The notes below the pieces were generated by a model. The model was not told where the DNA came from. It saw nothing but the letters and a program-made list of their open reading frames with translations, and did not search any database. Below, piece after piece: positions 17,525 through 31,000 of a stretch of 64,000 bases of DNA. This DNA comes from Collinsella sp. AF20-14LB (GTDB lineage Bacteria > Actinomycetota > Coriobacteriia > Coriobacteriales > Coriobacteriaceae): positions 232,165 through 296,164 of the forward strand of contig NZ_QRWD01000001.1 of assembly GCF_003459505.1 (NCBI RefSeq). The letters run 5' to 3'. Every line of letters begins with the position of its first letter. Position 1 is the stretch's first letter. The position numbers and the translations under genes are program-made.

Positions 17525-18883
17525 CTAGCTCCTCGAATGTACGACAAACCAGCTGTGGAGCAGGCCGATCACAAACGCCACCACGGCAACCGGCGCCCAC
17601 GCGGCTCCAATGTCTGCCAGCGGCAGCGCATCGAACGGCAGCCACGCGCCCGTAAAGAACGCATCGCGGACCGAGGTAATCACGCTCTGCACTGCGACAA
17701 CGCCGCCGACCCAGACCCACACCTGCGGATGCGCGTCGCAAAAACCGTGCACCAGACCCATAAGCACCAGCACGATGGCGACGGGGTACAGGGCGTTGAG
17801 CATGGGCACCGAGAACATAAGAATCACGTCGATGCCCACGTTGGAAAGCACGCACGAAAACGCCGCGAACACAAAGGCGAGAACAGCAAAGGGACGACGC
17901 ATGGCCTCCTCGGAAGCCTCCGCTCCCCCTTTGACCACATACGTCTCGCAGAAATAGCGCGAACAGCAGCTGATAAGGCCAATGCACACGTTCATGCAAG
18001 CGAGGAAGAAGATCGCAAAGACCACGACCGTGCCGGCGAGGCCAAAGTGCATAGAGGCGGAACGGGCGAGGATGGCGGCACCGTTGGTGGCATCGGGCAT
18101 CACGGTGCTGAGCTGCGCGCCGGCAAGGCCCAAGCCGCAGTAGATGATGGCCATGAGCACACCAGCGATCACGCCGGAGCGCGAAATCTCGAAGGCAACG
18201 CGCTTGTCATCGGTAACACCCAGCTCGTGGATGGTCTCGGCGATGATGATGCCAAAGGCGAGCGACGCGAGCAGGTCCATGGTCTGATAGCCGGTCAAAA
18301 AGCCCTGTACGGCAGCGCCAGCATTATAGGGAGCCTGCGGCGCGGCAGCGGAGCCCAGCGGCGAGACCACAGCGGCACCCACGACCAATACGATAAGGGC
18401 AATGAGCGCGGGGCCCGTAATGCGGCCGAGCACGCGCGTGATGACGCCGGGGCGCAGCGTGAGCGCAAACGCGATGATAAAGAATCCAACGGCAAACACC
18501 AGGCGTGCCGTGCTGAGCGAGACGCCCTCGGGCAGCAGCGGCACCAGCATCTCGAAGGCCGTGGAGCTCGTGCGCGGAATGGCCAGGCACGGGCCAATGG
18601 CCAGATACACCGCCGCAACAAAGAACTCGCCAAACTTGGGGTGCACGCGGCCGGCAAGCTCGCGCGCCGTTCCGGCAAGCGCAACGGCGATAAAGCCCAT
18701 GACGGGCAGGCCGATGGCGGCAATGAGAAAGCCAAGCATGGCAACCGGCGTGGCAGAGCCTGCCTGCAGCGCCAGCAGCGGCGGGATAATAAGGTTGCCG
18801 GCGCCAAAGAGCATCGAGAACAGGGCGATGCCGACGGTGAGGACATGGTCGGAGCGCAGACCGCGCGGGGCGGATGAAGCCAT
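17525..18883 (-). CDS. brnQ: Branched-chain amino acid transporter, BrnQ type
   Basis: 452-residue member of the LIVCS family importing leucine, isoleucine and valine by cation symport. The first helix carries the family-typical MLFGAGNLIIPPLLAL segment, and about twelve hydrophobic helices follow. The ATG at 18883 has AAAGG upstream. It follows the giant surface-protein gene on the same strand but is separated from it by a terminator. Confidence 0.92.
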   Translation of the reverse strand: MASSAPRGLRSDHVLTVGIALFSMLFGAGNLIIPPLLALQAGSATPVAMLGFLIAAIGLPVMGFIAVALAGTARELAGRVHPKFGEFFVAAVYLAIGPCLAIPRTSSTAFEMLVPLLPEGVSLSTARLVFAVGFFIIAFALTLRPGVITRVLGRITGPALIALIVLVVGAAVVSPLGSAAAPQAPYNAGAAVQGFLTGYQTMDLLASLAFGIIIAETIHELGVTDDKRVAFEISRSGVIAGVLMAIIYCGLGLAGAQLSTVMPDATNGAAILARSASMHFGLAGTVVVFAIFFLACMNVCIGLISCCSRYFCETYVVKGGAEASEEAMRRPFAVLAFVFAAFSCVLSNVGIDVILMFSVPMLNALYPVAIVLVLMGLVHGFCDAHPQVWVWVGGVVAVQSVITSVRDAFFTGAWLPFDALPLADIGAAWAPVAVVAFVIGLLHSWFVVHSRS

Positions 18884-18906
18884 GGGACCACCTTTCGGGT
18901 CGAATC

Positions 18907-18936
18907 AAAAACGGGACGGGCACAAGACCCGTCCCG
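18907..18936 (-). terminator. Rho-independent terminator of the giant surface-protein gene
   Basis: Nine-bp stem CGGGACGGG/CCCGTCCCG followed by TTTTT on the minus strand, about 65 bases after the stop codon. Confidence 0.85.
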
Positions 18937-19001
18937 CAAGTATATACGCTTTAGCAGGCTAAATCGCGCACAGCTTCAATCTAGCCACCCCTTTTGAGCC
19001 G

Positions 19002-22000
19002 TTACGCGTCCGAGCGACGACGACGCAGCAGCTCGAGCGCTATTGCGATAAGCGCAACGGCGCCCGCAGCCACGGCGACGGCCAATGGCGCGTGATCGCC
19101 CGTATCGGCGAGCTGCTGAGCGCTCGACTTGGAAGATTCCTTCTTGCCGGAGTTTTCCGCGCCCGATGCCTTTGCCTTATCAGCTGCGGAGTCATCCGAA
19201 CTACCGGGTTTTGTCGGATCCTTTGAATCCGGCTGGTCCGAATCGGGCGTTCCGGGCTTTTCCGGCTCCGGCTTACTCGGGTTGTCGGGCTCAGGCTTAT
19301 CCGGGTTATCCGGGTCCGGCTTGTCCGGCTGATCAGGCTCCGGTTTGCCGGGCTCGGGCCTGCCCGGGTCAGGCTGGTTGGGCTCGGGCTTGTCCGGCTG
19401 GTCCGGGTCAGGCTGGTCCGGGTCCGGCTTGTCCGGATCGGGTCCATCGGGCTTGTCCGGATCGGGAACCACCGGGTCCGGGTCGACAGGCTCTTGCTTC
19501 TTCTTCACCGTCAGCGTACCGGGCTCAACCGTGACATCAAAGTTCGGGTCGGTGACCGTCGCCTCGATCTGGTACTCGCCCGCCGGAGAACTCTCATCGG
19601 CGACGCAGGAGTACTCGACCTTCACGCCCGAGGTATCGGCCGAGCTCTTTAGGCTCGAGGTAAAGGCGGGATTCATCTCTCCCTCGAAGCGTTCAACATC
19701 GTCGACTTTTACCTTAAGCTTCGTCGGCGCAATCCTGAACTTGCGCGAGGCGGCGCCGATATACCCGTTGCTTCGCAGCGTGGCAACGGCGCGATACGTG
19801 CCGGCATCGGTCGGGGCCTCACTCGACGAATAGTGCGTGCCGCCCGTCCCGTAATACCTGACCCTCAGGTCACCTTCGCAGGCCTTGGGAACCCCCGTGA
19901 CCTCGGGCGCCTGGGCGTCACCGCTATAGACGAAGTTGCCGCTCTCAAATGCAAGCTTGACCCGCTTCGCCTGAACGACCAGAACAAAGTGCGCGGTCCC
20001 GGTCTCACCCCGAGCGTCCTTGCACGTGATGTCAAAGCTAGACACTCCGGCCTTGGACGGGGTGCCCGAGAGCGTCAGGCCGCCCGCTGTGCGGGTGAGC
20101 TTAAACCCGTCGGGGAGCTTAGCGTCGTCCCATGTGTACTCATATGGAGCTTCGCCACCCGCGGCACCCGCAATCGTCGCTCGATACGTGCTATGCGCAC
20201 GTGCGACCGGCAGCAGACCGCCGTTGAACACGAGGGCATCCCGGAGCACAACGGAAACGACGGCACGATCGCTTTCCACCTGCGCCTCGGTACCAAGGTA
20301 GCGCTGAGTGACGCGGCAGAAATACTCGCCGGCGCAATCCTCATCAAGGCCCTCGATGAGGAGCGTCTCCCCCGTCTCGCCCTCGAGCGCCACGGTCTCG
20401 CCGCCCACCATGTGGAACCACTGATAGGAAAGTTCGACATCGGCGGCGGAACCCGTGGACGAGGACGTGTGGTCGAGGACGCCCTTGCCCGCCTCGGCAG
20501 CAACCGAGAGCACAACAGCATCGCCCTCGTGGGCACTCGCGTCCTGTGGCTGCGCAATCACCTTCGGAGCGTCCGCTTTCGCGAACTCGAACGTAATCTC
20601 GTGCGACGCGGTGACGCCACTCAGCGTGACCTCGTACGCTCCGCCCTCATAGCCGGAAATATCGAGATCGATGGCCTTGTCCGGGCCGGCTTCCGTGACC
20701 GTCACCCGCTCGAGGTAGCAGCCCTCGTCGGGCGTCGCCGAGAGCGTCACGTCGCCGCCCGCATCAACGGTGACGGAAGCGTTGTCGACCGAACCGTTGA
20801 CCGCCTTTGCCGTCACCTCAAAGCGCTCGGGCTTGTCCGGGTTATCGGGCTCGGGGTTATCAGGGTCGGGATTATCGGGATCAGGCTTGGGATCTGGATC
20901 AGGCTTGGGATCTGGATCAGGCTTGGGATCTGGATCAGGCTTGGGATCCGGATTAGGATTATCGGGCTCCGGATTATCCGGGCCGGGGTTAGGACCAGGA
21001 TCAGGCTGATCAGGATCCGGGTTGTCCGGGTCGGGGTTATCCGGATTGTCCGGGTCCGGAACCACCGGGTCGGGACCGACGGGCTCCTGCTTCTTTTTCA
21101 CCGTCAGCGTTCCGGGCACGACCTCGACATCGAAATTCGGATCGGTGACCGTCGCGCCGATCTGGTACTTGCCAGCAGGAGAGCTCTCATCGGCATCGCA
21201 GGAGTACTCGACCTTCACACCCGAAGTATCAACCGCACTCTCCAGGCTCGAGGTAAACGCCGGGTCCGCCTCTCCCTCGAAGCGCTCGGCGTCGTCAACC
21301 TTCACCTTGAGCTTTGCCGGAGCGATCTCGAACTGGCAGGCAGCGGCACCGATGTAGCCGTGGCTGCGCAGCGTGGCGACAGCGCGGTATGTGCCGGCAT
21401 CGGTCGGGGCATCCGTCGAGAAATATTGCGTACTTCCGCATCCGTAGTACCAGACCTTCAGGTCACCCTTGCAGACCTTGGGAGCACCGGAAACTTCGGG
21501 GGCCTGCGACGCGCCATTAAAGGTAAAGTCGCCATCCGTAAACGTAAGCTTTACGCGCTTTGCCTGGACAGCGAGCGCAAAGCGGGCGGTCATGGCCTCG
21601 CCACGGGCATCCGTGCACGTAATATCGAAGGCGAAAACGCCCGTCTTGGACGGAACACCAGAGAGCGTCAGACCGCCCGAAGTACGGGAGAGCTTGAGCC
21701 CGTCGGGGAGCTTCGTCTTATCCCATGCGTACTCGTACGGAGCCTTGCCGCCCGCGGCCCCGGCAATCGTGGCGATGTACGTGCCGTGCGCACTCGCTGC
21801 CGGCAGCAGGCCACCGTTAAACACAAGGGTGTCCCAGGCAACGACGGAGACGGAGACGCAATCACTGTCCGTCTGCTTCTCAGTACCAAGGTAGCGCTGA
21901 GTGATGCGGCAGAAATACTCGCCGGCCAGCTCGTCGTCGAGGTCCGCGAGCGAGAGCGTCTCCCCCGTCTCGCCCTCGAGCGCCACGGCCTTGCCATTCA

Positions 22001-25000
22001 CCATGCGGAACCACTGGTAGGAGAGCTCAACCTCGGCAGCGCAACCCGTGGACGAGGCCGCGTGGTCGGCGACGTTCTTGCCCGCCTCGGCCGCGACCGA
22101 GAGCACAGCCGAATCGCCCTCATGGACGCTCACGTCCTGCGGCTGCGCGACCACACGCGGAGCGTCCGCCTTCGCAAACTCGAACGCGACCTCCCGCGAT
22201 GTGGTGACATCGCTCAGCGTGACCTTGTACGCCCCGCCCTTGTAATCAGAAATGTCGAGGTCAACGGTCGCATCTGAGCCGGCCTGCGCGACCGTCACGC
22301 GCTCGAGGTAGCAGCCCTCGTCGGGCGTCGCCGAGACGGTCGCATCCCCGCCCTCAACGACCGAAACCAAGTCGTTGTCGACCGAACCGTTGACTGCCTT
22401 CGCCGTCACCTTGTAATGTTCGGGCTTCTTCTTGACCGTCAGCGTACCGGGGTCGACCGCGACATCAAAGTTCGGATCGGCAACCGCCGCGTCGATCTGG
22501 TACTCACCCGCCGGCGATTTCTTATTCGCCGAGCAGAAGTACGTAACTTTAACGTCCGAGGTGTCGCAACGGCTCACCAAGCTGGAGGTAAACTCGGGAT
22601 TTTCCTGGCCCTCAAAGCGCTCGGCATCGTCGACCTTCACCAGCAACTGGGCAGGTGCAACGGAAACCGTCAACTCGACGTCCTCGGCGGCAAGATAGTT
22701 TCGAGACGCCTTGGCATGGGCGACAACACGTGCCGTACCGGCAGCCTTCACCGTCGCGCAGCGTCCCTTAATCGAAACCGGGCCCCTATCGTCATCGGAA
22801 TCGACCAGCTCAAAAGTCACGGGAGTCTGGGCAACGTTGTTAAACACAATGGGGTCTCCACCATACACGCCCGAATAGCTTGTCGTTCCCGTAATGACCT
22901 GGCTCGCCTTTGTAATCGAGAACTCGGCGGACTCTTTACCCTGATAGTTGGAGTCAGTCACCTTAACCGTGACGCGGTAGTTACCGCTGTCGCACGGCTC
23001 CAGCGCCGTCGGACCATAGGACGTTCCATCTATACCGCAATAGGCAACGGAATAGCCAGACGCATCAAGGCCGGCAACCGCAACCGCCGCACCGTGTCGT
23101 GCGCCATCGTATGTCACATCAGACGTCTCGATCGAAATATCGACCGGGGCCTTCTCGATCGTGAAGTCACAGGAGGCATTACCGACATATCCCTTGGCGT
23201 CGAGCGTCACCACCGCACGATACGTGCCGGCATCCACCGGCGCCTGATCCGACGAGTAATGTGTGTCGCCCGTGCCAACATAGGTCAGTTTGACATCGTC
23301 CTCGCAACCCTCGGGCACGCCCGAAAGCTCCGGGGCCTGCGCCGTCGCGTTGTAGGTAAAGGTCTGGCCCTCAAATGTAAGCGGGGCTTCCTTCGCCTTC
23401 ACGAGCAGCGCGAAGTGCGCATCGCACTTGTTGCCCAGGTCATCAGTGCACCCAATCTTGAAGCTATGCACACCCGTAGCCGCAGGCACGCCCGAGAGTA
23501 CCAAGGCGCCCGATCCGTCATCTGCCAGCGTCAGCTGCATGCCCTCAGGAACCTCAACATCATCCAAGTTGTACGCATACGGTGCCTTGCCGCCCGTAGC
23601 GCCCGCAATCACGACGCGGTACTCATCGTGAGCGGTCGCCACCGGCAGCACGCGCCCGTTAAACACAAGTGCTTCTCGCGGCACGATGGATACCTTCGCA
23701 TGTTCGGTATCCGTCTTTGTCACCGTGCCCAGGTAGTTCTGCGTAATGCGACAGAAATACTCACCTTCGCCGTCGCTGTCGAGCTGGGTGATCGAAAGCG
23801 TCTCCCCCGTCTCGCCCTTCAGCGCCACCGCCTTGCCGCCATCGTCAGACACGCGATACCACTGGTAGCTCAGCTTGACGTCTGCAGCGGATCCAGAAGA
23901 CACGGCCGCATGGACGCGAACGTTGCGCCCCGCCTCCGCGGCAACCGAAAGTTCAACCGGATCGCCCTCATAAGCACTTGCATCCTGCGGCTGAGCGAGC
24001 ACCTCCGGAGCCGCAGCCTTTGCGAATTCAAACGTGACCTGCTGCGGAGCACTCACGCCACTCAGCGTGACCTCATACGCCCCACCCTTATAGTCAGAAA
24101 TATCAAGGTCATAGGCATTGCCGGCCGAACCATCCTCGCCAGCCTCTTCGGCAACGGTCACGCGCGTCAGGTAGCAGCCCTCATCGGGCGCCGCCGAAAG
24201 CGTCACCTTGCCATCCGTGGCGACCAAAGCAGACTCCGGATCAACCGATCCGTTGACCGCTCGGGCCGTCACCTTGTACTTAGGCGCCTCCGCAAAGCGC
24301 GCCTCGACAGTCATGTTGTCCTCGGGGACAAACGTCCAGGTAGCATCCGTGCTCAGCGGCTCATCGCCCAGCGACCCGTCGTCGTTGCGTGCATACCACC
24401 CATCGAACACATAGCCCGCATCGGGAACGGCAGTCAGGGTCGTGGACTCACCGTTCTCGACTTCGTTGGTCACGGCATAGCCCAGAGATTCGTCCTCGGA
24501 GGAACCCTCGACGTGTCCGCCCTGACGCGAATCCACCGCTGTAACCGTCATCGACGCCCGCTCATAAACGGCCGTAAAAGTACGGTTGCCAAACACTACG
24601 CGGTTGATCACCGGCGTAAATCCCACAGGCACGCCGTTCTCATCGACCCAGTATTTAAACTTCCAACCCTTATGCGGCACGGTAAACATAATCGCCGCGG
24701 AGTGGTAGGAGCCACCCGTACCGAGCGCCACCATCGAAAAGCCAGCATCCTTAGGATACGTAGCGACCTGAACATCGCAGCCCGTCTCGTAGAACACGGC
24801 CGTAAGCTGCTTATTCTCCTTGGCGGTACCGATATAGAAAGCGCTGTAGCTCACCGTGACACCCGCATCGTCGACCCAATGCGAGAAGTGGTACTTCTTC
24901 CACGGAATCGCAATCGCCATAAAAATGTCGCCCCTGTCGTAGGACCTGCTGCCGGCAGGAATGCCGTCGACCAGAAGGGCCGTACCGCGGAAGATGGACG

Positions 25001-28000
25001 AGCCAGTGACGGTAATGGTCACCTGTCCATCGGATTCGAACTGCGCGTAGTACGTTATGTCTTGCGTGGCGGTCACATCGAGGGTCGTCGCGGTCTCGAC
25101 AATCGAGGTGCCCTCCTTATCGGTGCTCCATCCCACAAAGCGATAGCCCATACCGGCAACAGCGGACAGTTCCACCTGGTCGCCCACGGCAAAGCTACCG
25201 CTGCCCGTAACACGGCAGCCCCTGTTCGAAGCCTTGTCCTTCACCACGACCTCGCCCGCAACGGTCACCTCGTACGGATCGGCAAACACGGCCTGGAGCT
25301 CCAACGTATCGTCCTCGAGCCCCTCGACCATATCCTTGTCGAGCTTAACCCAGCAATGGGCGTCGCAGCTCAGCAGCAACTTGTTGCCCTCGGCATCCAG
25401 GACATACCAACCGGCAAATCGCTTGGTACCCATAGGCGTAGCGTTGAGTTCGACCGTATCACCGAATTGATAGGAGCCCTCGCCGCTCAGGGTGCTAACG
25501 CTATCGTCACTCGCGCTCAAAACGACCTGATAGGACTTAGGCGTAAAGGTCGCCGTATAGGTGGCGTCACCCGCGACCTTAACGGTATAGTCGGCGTTCT
25601 CGCTGACTGTCTCGCCCTTGTCGTCCGTCCAACCCGCAAACGAATACCCGGTGTTGGCGATCGCACGAAGCGTTGCGCGGTCGCCAGCCTCATAGCCACC
25701 AAAGCCGCTCACGACTCCGCCCTCGGCAGGCGAAGCAACGGTATGCACGACATACGAACCCGACGCAAAGACGGCATAGAGCGACGTATCCTCACGCACG
25801 GTAAATCGATAGGTTTTCTTGGAGCTCACGCATGTGCCGTTACGGAACCAGCCCACAAAAGCCGTATCCTCGGCGGCGACCGTACGCACGGTTACGACCT
25901 GTCCAGCGGCATACGCCCCCGCGCCCTCGACCGTGCCCATGCTCTCTTCACACGAGACGTCCACCGTATATTGTTTTGCCGAGAACACGGCCTGGAGCGC
26001 CGTGTCAGACGTCGGCACCACGTGATAGGTGATGTCGCGGCTTACCACGGCGCCCGAGGCATCGGCCCAATACTCAAACGCATAGCCCGAAAGCGCATGC
26101 GCGGTCAGCGTGGCGGCATGCCCCGCCTCAACGGTACCTGTGCCCTCGACCCAGCCGGCGACGCTCGATTCGACCAGCGAACCGGTGCCGGAATCAACTA
26201 CCGCCGCGGCGTCGACTTCATAGCTTTTTGCCATAAAGCGAGCGACGTGCACATGGCTGCGCTCCTGGTGGCAGGTGAACTCCGCATCGGCAGACTCAAA
26301 CGTGCCGTCGGCCGTATACCAACCAGTAAAGACGTAACCGGGATTGGGCGTCGCCTTAAGGGCAACCTCCGCGCCGCGGTCGGCAAGGATTCGGCTCGCC
26401 TTGACGGTGCCGCCCTCCGCAGGATCGGCGAGAGGCACGCAGACGGTATCGATCGGCACGAAGGCCGCGGTAATAACGCAGTGTCCGGTTTTACCGCGAG
26501 CCTTCGCAACCAACGAGGTCTCGTGCTTAAGGCTCTTCAGGCGACCATTGACGTACCAACCCCGGAACAAAAAGCCAGGATGGGCCTTGGCCGTCAAATG
26601 AAGGGTTTCCCCTAATTTAAACGTATCGGTCGTAGGCTTCACCACGGTCCCATTGCACGTCACGGTACCGCCGAGCCATGAATCGGCGGTGACGATGACC
26701 TCGGGCTTTGAGTCGGTAAAAATCGCGGTATAGGTATCGCTCTTGGTGACCTTGACGACCAGCTCGGCGGTGTCGTACTCCTTACCGGAGCCATCCTTCC
26801 AATGGTCAAAACGATAGCCGTCGTTGGCCTTTGCCTTGAGCATCACCGTATCGCCGTAGCCACAGGTAACAGAAGATGCGCCCGGATGCCCCTCGATCTC
26901 AACGGTACCGCGCTCCACAAAGGTCTTTTTTGCCTTCGCCGTCACGGTATACGTGTTTTCCTCAAACACCGCACGCACGGTGCATTCCACGTCCTCGGGA
27001 TAGAACTCGAGGTAGCTGGGGTCGGTGCCCAAAAGCAAGTCCGTCTTGGCGTCGTACCAGCCCTTAAAGGTAAATTGTTTGCTCGCCTCGGCCGTGAGTT
27101 CAATGCTCAGCGTGGCAGGCTCGCCCTTCATGCAGTAGCCCTCGCCGTGCACCATATATTTGCCCGCCATGGCCGCGGCCGGCTCAACGACCACGTCTAC
27201 CTTGCAGGCGCGCGTAAACTTCGCTTGGATCACGCAGTCGGTAATGGGCTCAAGGGTATAGGAGCGCTCGCTCGAAACCAGCGTCGCGGTGGCATCCGAG
27301 CCGCCGTTGTTCAGGTACCAACCGTCAAAGATATAACCCTCAGATGGCGTGGCCTCCGCAGTCACGCGCTCACCCTCGGGGACCTCGAGGACCATGCCAG
27401 CAGTCTCGTCGCGCTTCAGTGCAACGGTGCCGCCCTCGAGCGGGTCGGCCTCGGCACGCACGGTATGCGTATCTCTGCCGTCCATTACGGCCTCAATTCG
27501 GGCATTGCCGTTAACGCGGTATTCGCAAACTTCCTGCTTGTTGGCAATCGTGATACCCTGCGCATCGGTTTCTCGCCACTCTACAAAACGGTACGTTTTC
27601 TCCGGATTGTCGGGGCGCACCTTGGGCCGCATCGTAAACGTGAGAATATCGCCATCCTTCGCGCGAACCTTGCCATCCACGACTGGCATGCCATCGCACA
27701 GCACCTCGGCGCTATCGAAGGGATCGGTATTCACCAGAATAGTCTTGTCCGCCTTGCGGAAGCGCGCAACCAGATGGCGGTCGACCTCGGCCTTGAAGAT
27801 ATACGTGCGCTCGGGCGAAACCTCGATGCCGTCCTCAAACCATCCCACAAAGGCATAGTCGGGACCCTCGCTCGCAGTGACCATAGCCTGATCGCCACGG
27901 GTGATGCTCTGCTTTACAGGGCTTGCGGTGCAGCCCGTCGAAAAATCGGCCTGAATGCCATCGGCTTCGGCAACTGCCGTGACCTCGACTTTTTTCTCAA

Positions 28001-31000
28001 AGACGGCCGTCATCTTTACAACCTCGGGCGTCAGGTCCGTGATCGTCATCGTCTTGAGAGGAGATGTCGAGACCTCGACGCCGTTCTCTTTCCAACATAC
28101 GAAGCGATAGCCGGGATTTGCGACGGCTTCGAGCGTGGCGACCGTCCCCTCGTAGTGGAAACCACCGCCGGTAACGGCACCGCCCACCTCGGGCTGCGCG
28201 GTGGCAATAATCTCAATCTTATGGTCGCCATGAGGCTTGGGCTTCTTGTGGTCGTCGATGATGTCCTTAATCTCCTTGAGCACCTTGGTGCCCACAGCGG
28301 CAACATCCTCAATGTTGTCGGCCATACCGATCTCAATCACCGCGTCGGCCGCGATGGGGTCGACAATCTCGCCCAGGCCATACATGGTGGCGAGAACGGC
28401 CGCAGCCGTAATCGCGGCAATGAGCGCGGCCTTCAGCGCCGCGAGTGACTCGTCGGGGTCAGTCGCCTCGCGGAAATGCGCGGTGTACTGCACATCTCCC
28501 TCGAGCACAAACGTGTAGGACGGACCATCGTCGCCGGTAAAGACAACGTTGCCGAGGGCATCGGTCGCGTAGTCAAACACATAGCCAGGCATTGGCACCG
28601 CCACGACCGTTACGCGCGACCCGATGCCATACAGACCGGTGGAAAGGAACTGCCCGAGCGGCTGCCCGTTCTCATCGACCCCATCCACACTCAGCACAAC
28701 GCTCGCCTGCGGAGCGCAGTATCGCGGAGTGATCTCGATCCTAGCGTCAGCCTTGTCCTCGGACACAATCGCGTCCGCCTTGTCCACCGTATAGGTAAAG
28801 TCGAGCTGATCGCTCGCGGCGTACGCATCATCGCCCTCGCCCAGATACCAGCCCAGGAACAGGGCATTATCCGTGACGGCGGAAACCTCAACCGTCTCGC
28901 CGGCATTGCGATAGCAGTTTTGGGCGGTAACACTCAGGTGCGCATAGTCCTGCGACGAATCGGTCGCCTGCGCATCGTTGACATGCACCGCATAGTCCTT
29001 GAGCTTAAAGCGAGCCTCCAGGGACAGATCCTTATCCGGCGTAAACGTGTAGGCCGTCTCTTTGGAGATGTACTTGCCGGACTCGGTGTCATACCAGCCC
29101 TTAAACGTGATGTTGTCGTTGAGCATCCCCAAAGCACCGGCATCGAGCGTGACCTCGGCGCCCGCATCGATCGTCGTCGCGCCGGAAACATCGGGCAGCT
29201 CAACGCCGTCCATCAGTTTGCGTTCGCCTTTATCGATCGTTTGAGCATAGGAGATCTGGAACGACGTCGGCTCAGGCTTCTTAAGCTGTAGCGTGCCCTT
29301 GGTCTGGGTTTCAAAATGTGAATAGCCATCGTCATACACGAGCTTTACGGGCTGTCCGTCCATCGACTCATCGAAGACGTCACCGTCGCATGGAGTCGCC
29401 GTAAGGTACTCACCCAGTTCTCCCTTTATGAGGGCTTCGTAGTTCCAAATCGATACCGAATGCGGGTAATCGAGCTCGACGCTCATGCCCTCGAGCGAAA
29501 TGGTGTCCCCCGGCTCATAGGTCATGTTGTTGGGGTCGCATGAGATCTCAACGTTCTCGAGCACCTTGCCCACCGGGACGGGCAGGCAGCCGTTGCACCT
29601 CTCCCAAACAGCCTTGGGCTCTCCCTTGCTGTACTTTGGAATCATCTTTGCGGGGACCATGACGGTCATGTTGTATTTGGGGAACGTGTCGGTGTTAATG
29701 AGCACCGCATGGTTGCACCCAAAGAACACGGTCTCGAGATTGGTACTGCCAAACGCCTTTTCCGGCAACTCCTCGATCTTGGAGTTATATGGCAGCGTCA
29801 GTCCGCCGCTCAAGTCGGTGCCGTAGAAGCAGGTGTGGCCAAGCGTTTCGACCGTTGTGTTGCTCTCGAGCCCTGTGGTAGCAAGGTCCGAGCAAAACCT
29901 GAACGCGCAAACGCCAATCGATGTAATGGAGGCATTCTTGTCCAGGCCGGTATCGGTCAGAGCCTTGCAGCCTTCGTAGGCTCTGTCGGGAATCGATGTG
30001 AGGCCGACAACCTTGTCGAGCCCCGTGGACACCAGTCCACTCTCGGCAAACGCGGCGTCGCCCATCGAGCCAATGGTAGTAGTCTCGCTGATGTTCAGGC
30101 TCGCAAGCGACTTGCAGCCATAGAATGCCTCTTTTCCGATGGTGCCGATGGTCATACCGGAAAGGCTGATATTGGTGAGATTCGGGCAGTTATAGAAGGC
30201 GTGCAATCCGATTTTGGAAATGGAACTGTTCTCAAAGCGCACCGAGCGCAGATTGGAAGAGTCGGCGCAGAGCTGTGCGTCGACTTCATCAACCCCGTAA
30301 TCGACAATCAAATTCGTTACCATTCGACCATCGACAGAGTTCTCGCGCGGGTTGTTTTCATCGATTTCTACCGTAAGATTTCCGTTTGCGTCGCACGGAT
30401 ACAGATAGTAGTTGGGCATGAGCTTGGCATACTCGTAGGCCGCCTGCTGCAGGTTGCCCTTGCTGTACGCGACAAGGCGCGTGTAGCCATCGTCGTACAC
30501 GAGCTGTATAGGTTCTCCGTCCATCGACTCGTCGAAGACATCACCATCGCAGGGGGTCGCCGTAAGGTATTCGCCGAGTTCTTCCTTTATGAGCGCTTCG
30601 TAGTCGCTATCCATCGTCGAATGAGGATATTGAAATGTGACACTCATGCCCTCGAGCGAGATCTTTTCCCCCGGCTGATAGGCCATCTTGTCGGGATCAC
30701 GCGAGATCTCAATCTTTTGGAGCATCTTGCCTACGGGGACGGGCAGGCTACCATTACAGCTCTCCCAAACCTCTTTAGGGTGGCCGCTTTCGTATTGCGA
30801 AACCATCTTGGCAGGGACCATGACAGTCATGTATTGCTTGGGAAACGTGGTGGAATTAATGAGCACCACATGGTCGCACCCAAGGTACACGGTTTCGAGC
30901 TTAGAGCCATAGAACGCACGGCTCGGCAGTTCCTCGATTTTGGAATAAAGGGGCAGCGTCAGCCCGCCGCTCATATTGGTCCCGGAGAAGCAACCTTCGC

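Noticed and set aside
20850..21090. Short tandem repeats resembling a CRISPR array
   Set aside because: The units are 18 bp without spacers and translate in frame as Pro-Asp repeats of the surface protein; there are no cas genes.
19833..26615. Two very long plus-strand open frames opposite the giant surface-protein gene
   Set aside because: They are antisense to coherent repeat domains with a signal peptide and sorting signal, and their translations show no domain structure.
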